From Astragalus membranaceus (Eukaryota; Streptophyta; Magnoliopsida; Fabales; Fabaceae): DNA of 64,000 nt. The notes beneath the pieces were generated by a model that searched no databases, was not told the DNA's origin, and saw only the letters and a program-made list of their open reading frames with translations. The stretch is taken from NCBI GenBank assembly GCA_039519185.1, contig CM076846.1:107108442-107172441 (forward strand), given 5' to 3'. Below are positions 1 to 9,373 of the stretch, piece after piece; the first letter of the stretch is position 1; the number at the start of each line of letters is the position of its first letter. Position numbers and translations under genes: made by a program.

Positions 1-45
1 CTTGTTAAAGACTGTGTACACTTGCACACCTTTCAGCACAACAGG
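1..45 (+). repeat. Terminal fragment of an Athila-like LTR
   Basis: The first 45 bases end in a G/TGTACACTTGCACACC...CACAACA block. It closely matches the 3' end of the solo LTR that finishes at 22151 (GTGTATACTTGCACATC...CGCACAACA) and the reverse complement of the LTR starts at 41633 and 44878. It is therefore the tail of an LTR whose body lies to the left of the window. Confidence 0.6.
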
Positions 46-424
46 AGTGAGAGCAAAGAGAGGGAGAAGAAAGGATGAGTGGGAAAGAGAAGGGAAATCA
101 TGTTGATGGAAGAGGGAAAGACTTAACAACAGTGTCTATTAGATTTGAAAGAAAACCTAGAAATGTGAAAAAGCCAGTCTAGCCTGTTTTTAATTTAGTA
201 AAATTACAATTTTAACCTTAAAACTTATAATGTTAATTAGTTGAATACACGTCTAATATTGTCATTAAAACAACCCTTTCTTTCTTAAATAGCTAGTTGA
301 TTTTTAAAGTTACAATTGTGATTTAAACACACTCCATCCAGAATGTAGGCCAAAATTAATAAAATATTTGTAATTCCTATCCCCTGATAAATGCACATTA
401 TTTATTCAATTCACACTCTCAAAA
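46..424. other. AT-rich intergenic DNA, no gene seen
   Basis: No long ORF, RNA gene or terminal repeats. It begins with purine-rich sequence just inside the LTR fragment and becomes AT-rich before the hAT-like element. I recognise nothing here. Confidence 0.5.
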
Positions 425-983
425 AATGTTTTAAAACTCGGACCGGTGACCGACTCGGTGAAGGTACCGGGTCACTGGGTCAATGGTCGGACCGAGAGGT
501 CGACAGTTGAACCCCATGACCAAAACCGGGACCGGATGACTCGGACCCGGTCTCTATTTCGAGAATTTTCAATACCTATATAGTATATAATATCAATTTC
601 GTCCCTGTAAAATTAATAACTATGTTTATTTTATATCTACTAAAATATAAAAAATTCCCAAATTTTCAGGACCTATATATTTCATACTTGTAAAACTTAA
701 TTTGCTAAAATTACACACCATGCCTATTTTATTTTTATTTGCTTGGTATATATTAAATAAATTTTAAAGTTCATATCATGCTTCAATAAATATTTAGAAC
801 AAATTTCATAAGTTAACAACTTAATATTAAATAAATCTTTAAAAAAATACTTAATATTAAATAAGTTTGTTGAAACATAATATTAATATTACAAGCTAAT
901 GCCTTGAGGATGAGCGTACTTGACTTTTTGGAAAAGATGTACCAATTATATATATTTGAAATAAATAATATCCTTAATAAGAT

Positions 984-1060
984 TGGTAGCCTCATGGTAC
1001 TGCTCAGCATTTGCTTTCAACAAGTCAGGGGTTCAAACCCCACTAATGGCATTTTGTTGA
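984..1060 (+). repeat. tRNA-like segment, possible SINE head
   Basis: A perfect internal Pol III B box (GGTTCAAACCC, 1030-1040) lies about 43 bp downstream of a loose A-box-like TAGCCTCATGG (987-997), and a T run follows at about 1064. It does not fold as a normal tRNA and has no clear target duplication, so a decayed tRNA-derived SINE or tRNA relic is the most I can support. Confidence 0.35.
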
Positions 1061-1103
1061 GGGTTTTTTTTTAGTCTCTTTTGTTTTAAGTAGTTTACAA
1101 ATA

Positions 1104-1155
1104 GTCCCACATCGCATAGAATGAAAGGAACAGGGAGGAGAATGAGATATAAAAG
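1104..1155 (+). promoter_or_regulatory. Plant snRNA promoter (USE plus TATA box)
   Basis: The plant upstream sequence element GTCCCACATCG occurs at 1104-1114 and a TATA box (TATAAAAG) at 1148-1155. They are separated by about 33 bp, the spacing used by Pol II-transcribed plant snRNA genes; Pol III-type U6 promoters use about 23-24 bp. The RNA start at 1179 is about 30 bp beyond the TATA box. All elements sit where a working U-snRNA promoter would place them. Confidence 0.75.
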
Positions 1156-1178
1156 CAATGCGTATGTCAATGGGAAAC

Positions 1179-1236
1179 ATACTTACCTAGATGGCAATCC
1201 CTAGTGGAGGCCTGCATTCGCGCGGCCCCTCCCAAT
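1179..1236 (+). pseudogene. Internally deleted U1 snRNA gene
   Basis: The transcript position starts with ATACTTACCT, the U1 5' end that pairs with 5' splice sites. After about 20 bases it jumps to a G+C-rich hairpin (GGAGGCCTGCATTCGCG, then CGGCCCCTCC) that I recognise as the 3'-terminal stem-loop of plant U1. Stem-loops I-III and the Sm site are missing, leaving roughly 58 nt instead of about 160. The 5' end and terminal hairpin are read directly; the assignment of the 3' hairpin relies on my knowledge of plant U1. It could make a short RNA that keeps the 5'-splice-site-pairing end but cannot form a normal U1 particle. It lies within the hAT-like element. Confidence 0.65.
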
Positions 1237-1329
1237 TACAATTCAAAGATTTGATAAAATAAAAAAAACAAAATGCACAACCCGGTCCGGTTCGAGCCGG
1301 GTCACCGGTTTTTCCAAAAACCGGCCGAG

Positions 1330-1669
1330 TGTAATGATAATGCAACGGCAGCAAGTAATCACTATTAACCAAGTCAATGTAGAACCAGGAGAGTACAATT
1401 CAATGAAAATGAAAAAGGAAAATAGTAAAGTGTAGAAACAGAAAATAGAAGGAGCAGAGGTTAGAAGAAGAAAATTATGACATCACACCAATTGCCTGAC
1501 TCATCATTCCCTCTCTCTCTCATATTTATACATCACTTGCAAACAAACTCACTCCACATGGGTGTGCTCTCCGTGCCCTTGTGCTATGGCTAAGGACCAC
1601 TTGTTCTCTCTCTTCCATTGCTTCATTTTTTCCAGCTCACCCTCCACCTCAACATGCTGACTCATGACA
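1330..1669 (-). repeat. LTR (3' copy) of the small LTR retroelement
   Basis: This 340-bp LTR starts TGTAATGATAATG and ends ACTCATGACA. It is immediately preceded by the target duplication CCGAG. On the minus strand a purine-rich tract at about 1670-1683 abuts it. An alternative-frame ORF runs from the interior into this LTR. Confidence 0.9.
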
Positions 1670-2010
1670 TTACCCTCCCCATCAAAAACAACCTTGTCCT
1701 CAAGGTTGTAAAGATTGCTCCCCTCAAGAAATATCCCCGGATCCCACTGCTTGAACTGGGATGAAAAAATAGTTTTAGGCATACTGAAATAACCACCTGG
1801 TGAACAATCGAGCATATAGCCTTTGCTGGTGAACAATGTAAGAGCAAGAAAGTCACCGTCCTTGTCAAATTGGTCCACATAAGAGTGGAATAAAAAGACA
1901 TGGCCAACGAGATTGTGCAAACTGATTAGTACTAAGGGTAATCGCTTCCTCGTAAAATGCAACACCCACTGCCATTTGAAGTGTACCTGTTGATAGCCAC
2001 CACTCATCAT
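1549..2010 (-). CDS. Overlapping ORF running into the 3' LTR
   Basis: A 153-codon ORF in a different minus-strand frame overlaps the end of the 826-codon ORF (1865-2010) and continues into the LTR. Its C-terminal half (containing FDKDGDFLALTLF and GEGNVMSQHVEVEGELEKMK, then a charged tail) looks more protein-like than the last stretch of the long ORF. It is probably the original C-terminus, separated by a frameshift at about 1890-1910, or it could be reached by ribosomal frameshifting. Function unknown. Confidence 0.35.
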   Translation of the reverse strand: MMSGGYQQVHFKWQWVLHFTRKRLPLVLISLHNLVGHVFLFHSYVDQFDKDGDFLALTLFTSKGYMLDCSPGGYFSMPKTIFSSQFKQWDPGIFLEGSNLYNLEDKVVFDGEGNVMSQHVEVEGELEKMKQWKRENKWSLAIAQGHGEHTHVE

Positions 2011-4345
2011 GAAATGCCATGTTTAACATTTGTTGGACACTAACCTTTGGAAAATCCTCAACAAGCATAAGGAAATGTTTCCCATTAGCTTCATAGCAAT
2101 ACGAGAGAAATCTAGCCAATAAGTTGCTCTTTAGCGTGTGGTTGAGAAGAGGGCCAAGGACTAGAAATATTGCTTTAATACTTTCTTCCTCATCGTTGTG
2201 GACTTTACTGATGACATATGCCCACGCGTGTAAAGAAGGAGACTCAGAGATCCCAATTAAAAGGAAGAATAGAAGATGTACAAAATTGTCCTTAACATCA
2301 TATCTCCACTTGGAATAAGTACCACTAGCAGCCATTAAAGATCTATATAAAATGTGGTTGAAACCCTTTAAACAAATGGAAAGCTTAGTGGACAACATGG
2401 TCTCCAATTGCATGACTACAGAGAGATCAAATTTTTTGTCATCCTGTATGAATACAACGAATCTGGTATTAATTTCCACATATTTTGTTTTTGCACCAAC
2501 CTCATAATTTCCAAGTATATAGCTTGTGAGAGTGGACCAAAACTGGATTATTGAGTCTGCAACTTTGCAATCACTATTTGTCCCAAGCAATTGATCCAAC
2601 AGATTCACTGTGATAGAATTATACCTAAAGCCAACTTGAGAAACAATTTCCAGCTCTTCATTAGAGTAGCTTCTGACATGATTCACCAACAAGTACAACC
2701 AGTTGTGACCTTGCTTGATTTTGTTGAAGAATTTCTTGTTGCTTTCACCAATTGTAAATGCTTCACCAGATTGCACCTCTGTGAGTCTTATGGAAGTTGC
2801 AACTAGCCACCATTCAGCAGGATGATAATTATCAATCAACAAGGGTAATTCTACAAGCAATTGCCTCGGTTTGATAAAGGGTGGGTCTATTGATCTGGTC
2901 ACGATGCCATAAATGATTTTGGCATTGGGAAAAAGCCTTCGTACCAAACCATACCAGTTGCTCAACCCCAGTCTTGTTTCATAGATACAATTGGGAAACA
3001 CATGGCTACCACAAATCAAGTGTAAGGAACATGTTAGCAAGTAAAGCGCTCTTTCCCTGTGTCGTGGCAATGTGGAATGAGCATAACAATGTGTCAAAGA
3101 ATCATATGAATGTAAATCTTTAGCCTCTAATTTATCCACTGCTATATACTTCTCCAAATTAGAATTGTAAACACACCGAATCATCTTAGGCATTTCCTCA
3201 AACACTTGTCGTGCAGTCTCCACATCACCAATTTTGCAGTACAAATTAAGAAGGTATTCATCGGGATCAGCAATATCACGATAAGATAGATCAGAGATTT
3301 TATTGTGGAATCGTAGCAGCACTTGCTTGTCATTCCTAACAATAGAGCTTCTACCATGTTGTAAAATAGAAAGAAACTTACCTGGACTCTGTAGTTGGGT
3401 CGGGTCATAACCCACTCTCTCTTCCTTAGCCATGTATAGATTAACTGGTGGTTCCGTCAACGGCAACACAACAAGAGCCAGCGAAACGACAACGCTATCA
3501 TGTGGTTCTGGTGGGAAAATGTCACCTGTGATGATCTTGACAAGGACGTCGCTACATCCATCATACACCAACCAGCACATGTACATCGGTGGTGACATCA
3601 GATCCATCCCTCGGTCTGGCGGTTTCGGTGGAGGTAAGGAGATTGAAACTTCGAAGCGCCATGGCGCTGGCACCGTTGAGAACGCATCCCTTGGTAACCT
3701 TGAATCTGGTGATTTTCGCAGCATTAGTGGGTTGAACACACCATTCAGAATCCGATTCGACATTCTATCGAAAATTTCTTTTCCTCTTTGCCTTTGAAAC
3801 ACAACATCCATAGAAATCTTAGTCTCGTCAGATTTTGTTGTTGCTGAAGAGGAGTTCACCAACACCGTTGTTGACAATGGTTGTGGATCTTTTGGTGTAC
3901 TGTTTTCATATGGCTTCCTTTTCGTGTGAGTTCCCTCCATAGAAGGAACTTGTTCCATGGACGCAGGAAATGTATTTGCAGTCCGAAAAGCTTTTGAAGC
4001 GTCAATCGCTTCTCGTAACAGATTGATGATTCTTGTACATGACTGCCTGAACTCTTGTGAAGGTTCTGCCATACGGTGGTTACATTCTCTGGATGATTCA
4101 GCCATGGGAGACGTGAAGTGCGGCTCAACTGCTTGTGTTGAAATCTCTTTGGTTGAGTTCATAACACCATGGAAAGAGCTCCGTGAGAAGTAACTTCGTT
4201 GCAGATCCCATTTCGCTTCCATTCGATCCCACATCGTGTAACCAGGTTCGTCTAAATATGCCAGTTGTGACCAGCGAGCGTTATGCTCTGCTTCCATAAG
4301 CGACCATTGATCTGCTCTAGCTGGAATTGATGCATACTCTGCCAT
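1865..4345 (-). CDS. 826-residue protein of unknown function inside an LTR element
   Basis: This uninterrupted 826-codon ORF starts at an ATG about 20 bp downstream of the second copy of the PBS-like motif. Residues 1-130 are hydrophilic, with SSRE and PSQE stretches. Residues 140-310 are Pro/Ser-rich (SLPPPKPPD). Residues about 361-388 contain LYCKIGDVETARQVFEEMP, which resembles a pentatricopeptide (PPR) helix pair. The rest is Leu-rich and helical-looking. I see no CCHC, protease, RT, RNase H or integrase motif. It may be a chimera of captured host exons or an unfamiliar gag-like protein. The open frame and the nearly identical LTRs suggest recent insertion; openness alone does not prove selection. 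I do not recognise the family. Confidence 0.6.
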   Translation of the reverse strand: MAEYASIPARADQWSLMEAEHNARWSQLAYLDEPGYTMWDRMEAKWDLQRSYFSRSSFHGVMNSTKEISTQAVEPHFTSPMAESSRECNHRMAEPSQEFRQSCTRIINLLREAIDASKAFRTANTFPASMEQVPSMEGTHTKRKPYENSTPKDPQPLSTTVLVNSSSATTKSDETKISMDVVFQRQRGKEIFDRMSNRILNGVFNPLMLRKSPDSRLPRDAFSTVPAPWRFEVSISLPPPKPPDRGMDLMSPPMYMCWLVYDGCSDVLVKIITGDIFPPEPHDSVVVSLALVVLPLTEPPVNLYMAKEERVGYDPTQLQSPGKFLSILQHGRSSIVRNDKQVLLRFHNKISDLSYRDIADPDEYLLNLYCKIGDVETARQVFEEMPKMIRCVYNSNLEKYIAVDKLEAKDLHSYDSLTHCYAHSTLPRHRERALYLLTCSLHLICGSHVFPNCIYETRLGLSNWYGLVRRLFPNAKIIYGIVTRSIDPPFIKPRQLLVELPLLIDNYHPAEWWLVATSIRLTEVQSGEAFTIGESNKKFFNKIKQGHNWLYLLVNHVRSYSNEELEIVSQVGFRYNSITVNLLDQLLGTNSDCKVADSIIQFWSTLTSYILGNYEVGAKTKYVEINTRFVVFIQDDKKFDLSVVMQLETMLSTKLSICLKGFNHILYRSLMAASGTYSKWRYDVKDNFVHLLFFLLIGISESPSLHAWAYVISKVHNDEEESIKAIFLVLGPLLNHTLKSNLLARFLSYCYEANGKHFLMLVEDFPKVSVQQMLNMAFHDEWWLSTGTLQMAVGVAFYEEAITLSTNQFAQSRWPCLFIPLLCGPI

Positions 4346-4638
4346 GGTGACAATGAAAGCACCAATGTAACTGACTCACGCCAGTTAAGCCTAACTCCAC
4401 CTAAAACCATGGCTATAAGTGGAGGTTTACCCAACCTTTATAAGCTCTCACACCGGGCTTGGTCCACCCGATGTGGGACTCATTACATAGCACCCTCCTT
4501 CAAGGCCAACGTCCTCGGTGGCCCACGACACTTCACTCGACGGCACTTCACTCGACGGGTTACGCCGCCGGTCAGAACCCTCCATCGGTCAGAACCCTCC
4601 GTGTCCGAGAGCCGTCAGCCTCTCAATGAAAGCACCAA
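4346..4638 (-). other. Leader of the LTR element with duplicated primer-site motif
   Basis: The 20-bp block CAATGAAAGCACCAATGTAA occurs twice, at 4351-4370 just before the ORF start and at 4624-4643 across the LTR edge. The 270 bp between the copies contains a CCGGGCTTGGTCCACCCGATGTGGGACT-like stretch typical of plant LTR or leader DNA and short repeats (CACTTCACTCGACGG; GGTCAGAACCCTCC). This looks like insertion or duplication of a second LTR-like piece in the leader. Confidence 0.5.
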
Positions 4639-4978
4639 TGTAATGATAATGCAACGGCAGCAAGTAATCACTATTAACCAAGTCAATGTAGAACCAGGAG
4701 AGTACAATTCAATGAAAATGAGAAAGGAAAATAGTAAAGTGTAGAAACAGAAAATAGAAGGAGCAGAGGTTAGAAGAAGAAAATTATGACATCACACCAA
4801 TTGCCTGACTCATCATTCCCTCTCTCTCTCATATTTATACATCACTTGCTAACAAACTCACTCCACATGGGTGTGCTCTCCGTGCCCTTGTGCTATGGCT
4901 AAGGACCACTTGTTCTCTCTCTTCCATTGCTTCATTTTTTCCAGCTCACCCTCCACCTCAACATGCTGACTCATGACA
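4639..4978 (-). repeat. LTR (5' copy) of the small LTR retroelement
   Basis: This copy matches 1330-1669 nearly base for base over 340 bp. I noticed differences at A/G in the AATGAAAAAGG/AATGAGAAAGG block and at GCAAAC/GCTAAC. It is followed directly by the target duplication CCGAG at 4979-4983. The high identity indicates a young insertion. Confidence 0.9.
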
Positions 4979-5188
4979 CCGAGTCACACCGGTTCCCACC
5001 GGTTTGCTGCATGGCCGATCCAAAACCTTGACCGGCTCGGTTACCCCCGGTTCCCGGTTCGGCCAGGCCGAGCCGGTTTTTAAAACACCGGTCTCAAATC
5101 TCAATCCCTCACTCACTCATCACTCTCTCACTTGTTCTGCACTCTCACTCTCTCATTCGCACTACGCCGAGAAGAACTCTCTTTGACA

Positions 5189-6239
5189 ATGGCTCCGGCA
5201 AACGCGAAAACGAAGCAGGTTAGTAGCCATATTCCCGACGATCTTGCAATTTTTATTCTCTTCAAACTCCCTCTCAAATCTCTCAAGCGTTTTACTTGCG
5301 CACGAAAATCATGGCCTCTTTTATTTCAAAACCCTCATTTCATGGAAATATTCCGCAAAAACTTCATTTCTGCACATTGCTCACTGTATGATGATACTTG
5401 TACACTTCTAAAGCAGACCGTGCCAACTTGATGGCATTATGATTGCTTGTTATACTTGCTTGATGGTGAGAAGTTTGAAAATAAGGTCAAATTGGAATTG
5501 CCAAGTGGACTTCAAGAGGAAGATACTCATGGATGGCCTCTTCAAATTTCTGGGTGTGTTAATGGCATTATTTGTCTCATCCATGTTCAAAATGAAAGTA
5601 GTATATTGTGGAATCCAGCTACTAAAGAATGTATTCACATTCCTCCCAGTCCTTGTCAGGTTTTTGATTCGGACTCCACCATATTTATTGTTCATGGATT
5701 TGGTTATGACCAAGCTAGAGATGACTATAAGGTGATTTGTTATGTTAGATTTCAACAATTTACCCCTGATGTCGAAGTTGAAGCTCGTTTGGAAGCTCGT
5801 TTGGAATATGTGCCAATAGAGCCGGGCCCCTTATGGGAGATATCAGATATATAGCCTACGAAGTGACTATTGGAGGAAACTTGATATGAATGTGCCCCAC
5901 CAATTAGGATTGTCAGAGGTATACTTGAATGGGATGTGCCATTGGTTGGGGGGAACTCTTGATGAACTTCCTGTGGTAAATTGTGTGGTGTCATTTAATT
6001 TGAATAGTGAGATGTTCGTTACTACACCTTTACTCTTTGATATGCATGATGGTGATAATTCTGAGTTACCGAAGAGACCGAAGAGAGAGTTGGTGGTGTT
6101 AAATGGGTCCATTGCTATGATCTCAAAGTATTCAACAACGGCTTCTTTTCACATATCTATTTTAGGTGAACCCGGCTTCGAGGGATCATGGGTTAAATGT
6201 TGGAGAGTAAACTTGATTTGGCGCATTGGACTAATCAAG
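5189..6239 (+). pseudogene. F-box protein gene (FBA type), broken copy 1
   Basis: The ATG at 5189 opens an F-box (IPDDLAIFILFKLPLKSLKR, about residues 15-35), followed by F-box-associated repeats (ILWNPATKE, FGYDQARDDYKVI, YLNGMCHWLGG). F-box proteins are substrate adaptors of SCF ubiquitin ligases. Three lesions are visible: an in-frame TGA at 5429-5431; a short insertion near 5845 that shifts the frame relative to the paralogue at 13124, so the match resumes in another frame at 5886; and insertion of a copia LTR at 6240, which removes the C-terminus. It is a paralogue of the locus at 13124-14314, so this is a small local F-box cluster. The upstream region ends 100 bp away at the hAT-like element. 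Confidence 0.85.
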
Positions 6240-6607
6240 TGTTAGGCCCATTTGTTTTTAGTGTCTTAGTCTATAGAATATTCTAGAGATTAGTAGAAGG
6301 TGGAAGATATAGTTTAAATAAATAGTAGAGAGAAGTGTGTAGATCTCTCTCTTGGAGTGTCTAGAATATTCTCTAGATGTATGTAGAAACTCACTAACTC
6401 AAAGTGTGTAGAATCTTCTTTAGATTGATGTAGAACTCTCCCTTGGAGCCTATAAATAGAGGAGAACTAGTCATTTGTAAACCAAGCCAAAATCAAGCAA
6501 GTTTGCAAGTAAACAAGAAGTTCTAAAGAGCATCCCTCATTTTAGAAATCATAGTCTCCTCTTCCCTTCCTCCCAAAGTCTTCCAAAAATCATTCTCCTT
6601 TCCAACA
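6240..6607 (+). repeat. 5' LTR of the truncated copia element
   Basis: It starts TGTTAGGCCC, ends TTTCCAACA and is followed 3 bp later by the primer-binding site. A TATA-like TATAAATAGAGGAG (about 6450-6464) marks the probable U3/R promoter. It contains repeated TAGAATATTCTCTAGA/TCTTTAGA motifs. No partner LTR was found downstream. Confidence 0.85.
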
Positions 6608-6647
6608 AAGTGGCATCAGAGCTAAGGTTCTGATAAGAAATCCTTCC

Positions 6648-7304
6648 ATGGTCATGGCGAGCAATGGTGTATCATCCTTCCAAGTTCCACTTCTAAAAAG
6701 GAGCACCTATGATAATTGGTGCATCAAAATGAAGGCTCTTCTTGGAGCACATGATGTTTGGGAGATTGTTGAAAAGGGTTATAAGGAATCACAAAATGAG
6801 GATTCCTTAATTCAAGCACAAAGGGATATTTTGAAGGATTCAAGAAAGAGAGACAAGAAAGCTCTTTTCCTCATCTACCAAGCATTGGATGAAAATGAGT
6901 TTGATAAAATTTCAAATGCGACATCCGCTAAGGAGGCATGGGAGAAGCTTCAAACGTCTTGCAAAGGAGAAGACAAAGTGAAGAAGGTGCGTCTCCAAAC
7001 ACTAAGAGGTGAGTTCGAATCCTTACATATGAATGAGTCGGAGTCTATTTCTGAATATTTTTCAAGAGTTATCGCCGTGTCAAATCAATTAAAAAGAAAT
7101 GGTGAGAAGTTAGAAGACGTAAGGATCATGGAGAAGATATTACGCTCTTTGGATACCAAATTCGAGCATATCGTCACAACGATCGAGGAAACCAAAGACT
7201 TGGAGACCATGACAATTGAACAACTCCCAGGATCATTGCAAGCTTATGAGGAGAAACATAAGAAAAAGAAGGAGATCACCAACAACTCTTCAAGATGCAA
7301 ATAA
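6648..7304 (+). pseudogene. Copia gag (Retrotran_gag-like)
   Basis: This 218-codon ORF shows the copia gag pattern: a start followed by FQVPLLKRSTYDNWCIKMKA, AHDVWEIVEKGY, AKEAWEKLQ, RGEFESLHM and NESESISEYFSR. Gag forms the virus-like particle that packages element RNA. The frame breaks near 7285, and the Gly/Arg-rich region with the zinc knuckle continues in the frame that opens at 7295, so an indel has split gag from pol. Confidence 0.85.
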
Positions 7305-9373
7305 AGGAGAAGGAAGGAAATCAAGGAAATGGGAGAGGCCTACAAGATCGAGGTCGAGGTCGAGGTTTTGGCCGAGGACAGTTTGGACGCCATACTAATG
7401 GACGAGGTGCGAATTTCACCAACAATAATTACAAGAAGGGAGAAAGCTCAACAAGAAGGCGTGGACAAGGATCTCTAAACACAAGGTTTGATAAATCTCA
7501 AACTCGATGCTATAATTGTCAGAAGTTTGGCCATTACGCTTCAGAATGCAGATTTTCAAAGAATAGAGTAGAAGAGGAGACAAACTATGTGGAGGAGAAA
7601 GACCAGGCGGTTGAAATAGTGCTTCTAGCACGTAGAAGTAACGAAGGAATCCAAGAAAACATGTGGTACCTTGACACCGGTGCAAGCAACCATATGTGCG
7701 GAAAAAGAAGCATGTTCGTGGACCTTGATGAATCAGTGAGTGGCAATGTCTCATTTGGTGATGGTTCTAGAGTTTCGGTGAAAGGCAAAGGTAAGATCTT
7801 AATCCGCCTAAAGGATGGAAGACATGATTTTATTTCAAATGTGTACTACGTCCCAAGTATGAGAAACAATATTTTGACTCTGGGACAACTCTTAGAAAAA
7901 GGCTATGATATTCACATGAAAGATTCCAGTCTTTCCATCAGAGATCAGAGAAACAATCTCATCACCAAGGTACCAATGTCAAGAAATAGGATGTTCTTAT
8001 TGAATATCCAAAATGATGCGGCAAAGTGTCTCAAAGCTTGTTATAATGATGAAGCATGGCTTTGGCATCTTCGATTTGGGCACTTAAATTTTGGAGGCTT
8101 AAGTTTGATGTCGAAAACGAATATGGTGAGAGGGTTGCCATCTATCAACAAACCTAATCAACTTTGTGAAGGATGTTTACTTGGAAAGCAGTTCAGGACG
8201 ATTTTCCCAAAGGAGTCAAACTCAAGAGCCAAAAAGCCGCTCGAGCTCATACATGCTGATGTCTGTGGACCTATCAAGCCAAGCTCACTCGGTAAAAACA
8301 ACTACTTCCTACTATTCATTGATGATTTTTCAAGAAAGACATGGGTATATTTCTTGAAGCAAAAGTCAGAAGTCTTTAATGTTTTCAAGAAGTTTAAAGC
8401 TGCAGTGGAGAAAGAAAGTGGTCGAGTGATTAAGGCTATGAGAACTGATCGAGGTGGAGAATTCACTTCTAAAGAGTTTCAGGAGTTTTGCGAAGAGAAT
8501 GGAATCAGACGTCCCTTGACGGTTCCAAGATCCCCTCAACAGAATGGCGTGGCAGAGAGGAAAAATAGAACAATCCTCGACATGGCTCGAAGCATGCTTA
8601 AAGGCAAGAAATTGCCAAAAGAATTTTGGGCTGAAGCAGTGGCGTGTGCAGTCTATCTATCAAATCGATCTCCAACAAGAAGTGTATGGGGAAAGACACC
8701 ACAAGAAGCATGGAGTGGAAGAAAGCCAGGTATCTCACACTTGAGAGTCTTCGGAAGCGTAGCCCATGTACATATACCGGACGAGAGAAGGGCAAAACTC
8801 GACGACAAGAGTGAGAAATTCATCTTTGTCGGTTATGATCCAAACTCAAAGGGTTACAAGTTGTACAACCCGAACAACAAGAAGACTGTGGTCAGCCGAG
8901 ATGTAGTCTTCGATGAAGAAGGAAAATGGGACTTTGGACCTGATGAAAAGGAGTACAGTTTCTTTCCTCAGTTTGAAGAAGAGACATCTGGAGAAGTTCA
9001 ACAAGGGAACACATCACAAACATCACCAACATCAGAAGACACAGGGAGTGAAAGGATCGTGACACGAACACGAAGTCTCCAAGACATATATGATAACACA
9101 GAAGCCTTTTCACCGCGAAGGCTTGAATATCTCTATGAGGAAGTTGAAGCAACAGATAATCTCACATTGTTCTGCCTCTTTGCAGACTGTAAACCTATGA
9201 ACTTTGAAGAAGCTGCGCAAGATAAGAGATGGAGAGATGCAATGGACGAACAATACTTGGGAATGGAAGCGGCAAAAATCAAGCTTCAAAGTTTGCCCCA
9301 TCTGTGGGAAAAAGGGGAAGCAGAAGCTCATTTAAGCTCTCAGCAACCAATAGGCCCAAATTGTATGTTTTAA
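7295..9373 (+). pseudogene. Copia gag C-terminus, protease and integrase; RT missing
   Basis: In order: an RGRGFGRG segment; CCHC knuckle CYNCQKFGHYASEC (residues 72-85); aspartic protease LDTGASNHMCG (about 126-136); GAG-pre-integrase LWHLRFGHLN; integrase with acidic residues in HADVCGP (D322), RTDRGGEF (D385) and PQQNGVAERKN (E421). Copia homology ends at about residue 655. The last 38 residues (YLGMEAAKIKLQSLPHLWEK...) are foreign to copia Pol and come from sequence joined at the truncation point. With no RT the element cannot replicate by itself. Confidence 0.85.

Larger units (their letters stand above)
1330..4978 (-). mobile_element. Small LTR retroelement with a non-retroviral ORF
   Basis: Two 340-bp direct repeats flank the element (1330-1669 and 4639-4978). 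They begin TG and end CA and differ at only a few positions by eye. A perfect 5-bp duplication, CCGAG, precedes the left LTR (1325-1329) and follows the right one (4979-4983). Read on the minus strand, the 5' LTR is followed by TTGGTGCTTTCATTG, a candidate primer-binding site, and the 3' LTR is preceded by a polypurine tract (GATGGGGAGGG). No gag knuckle, protease, RT, RNase H or integrase is visible, so it must be mobilised in trans. Its cargo is the 826-codon ORF. The insertion lies inside the hAT-like element and is therefore younger than it. Confidence 0.9.
425..5091. mobile_element. hAT-like non-autonomous element, interrupted by an LTR retroelement
   Basis: Both ends carry inverted, CCGG/CTCGG-rich termini: TGTTTTAAAACTCGGACCGG on the left, and CCGGTTTTTAAAACACCGG on the right. 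The flanks give a near-perfect 8-bp duplication, TCTCAAAA (417-424) and TCTCAAAT (5092-5099), as expected for hAT. Without the nested LTR element (1330-4978) the transposon is about 1 kb. It encodes no transposase but contains a tRNA-like segment and a U1 snRNA relic. The superfamily rests on the 8-bp duplication and terminal style only. The right end lies about 100 bp upstream of the first F-box start codon. Confidence 0.6.
6240..9260 (+). mobile_element. Truncated Ty1/copia retrotransposon
   Basis: The 5' LTR is 6240-6607 (TGTTAGGCCC...TCCAACA). The primer-binding site TGGCATCAGAGC (6611-6622) is a variant of the initiator-tRNA-Met site. Gag, protease and integrase follow, but homology stops at the start of the RT domain (near 9255, after the conserved KRWRDAMDEQ). 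No RT, RNase H or 3' LTR is present. It inserted into the first F-box gene; the 5' flanking pentamer is TCAAG. Confidence 0.9.

Noticed and set aside
1865..4345. Ordinary single-exon host gene
   Set aside because: It lies exactly between paired LTRs with a target duplication, so it travels as element cargo.
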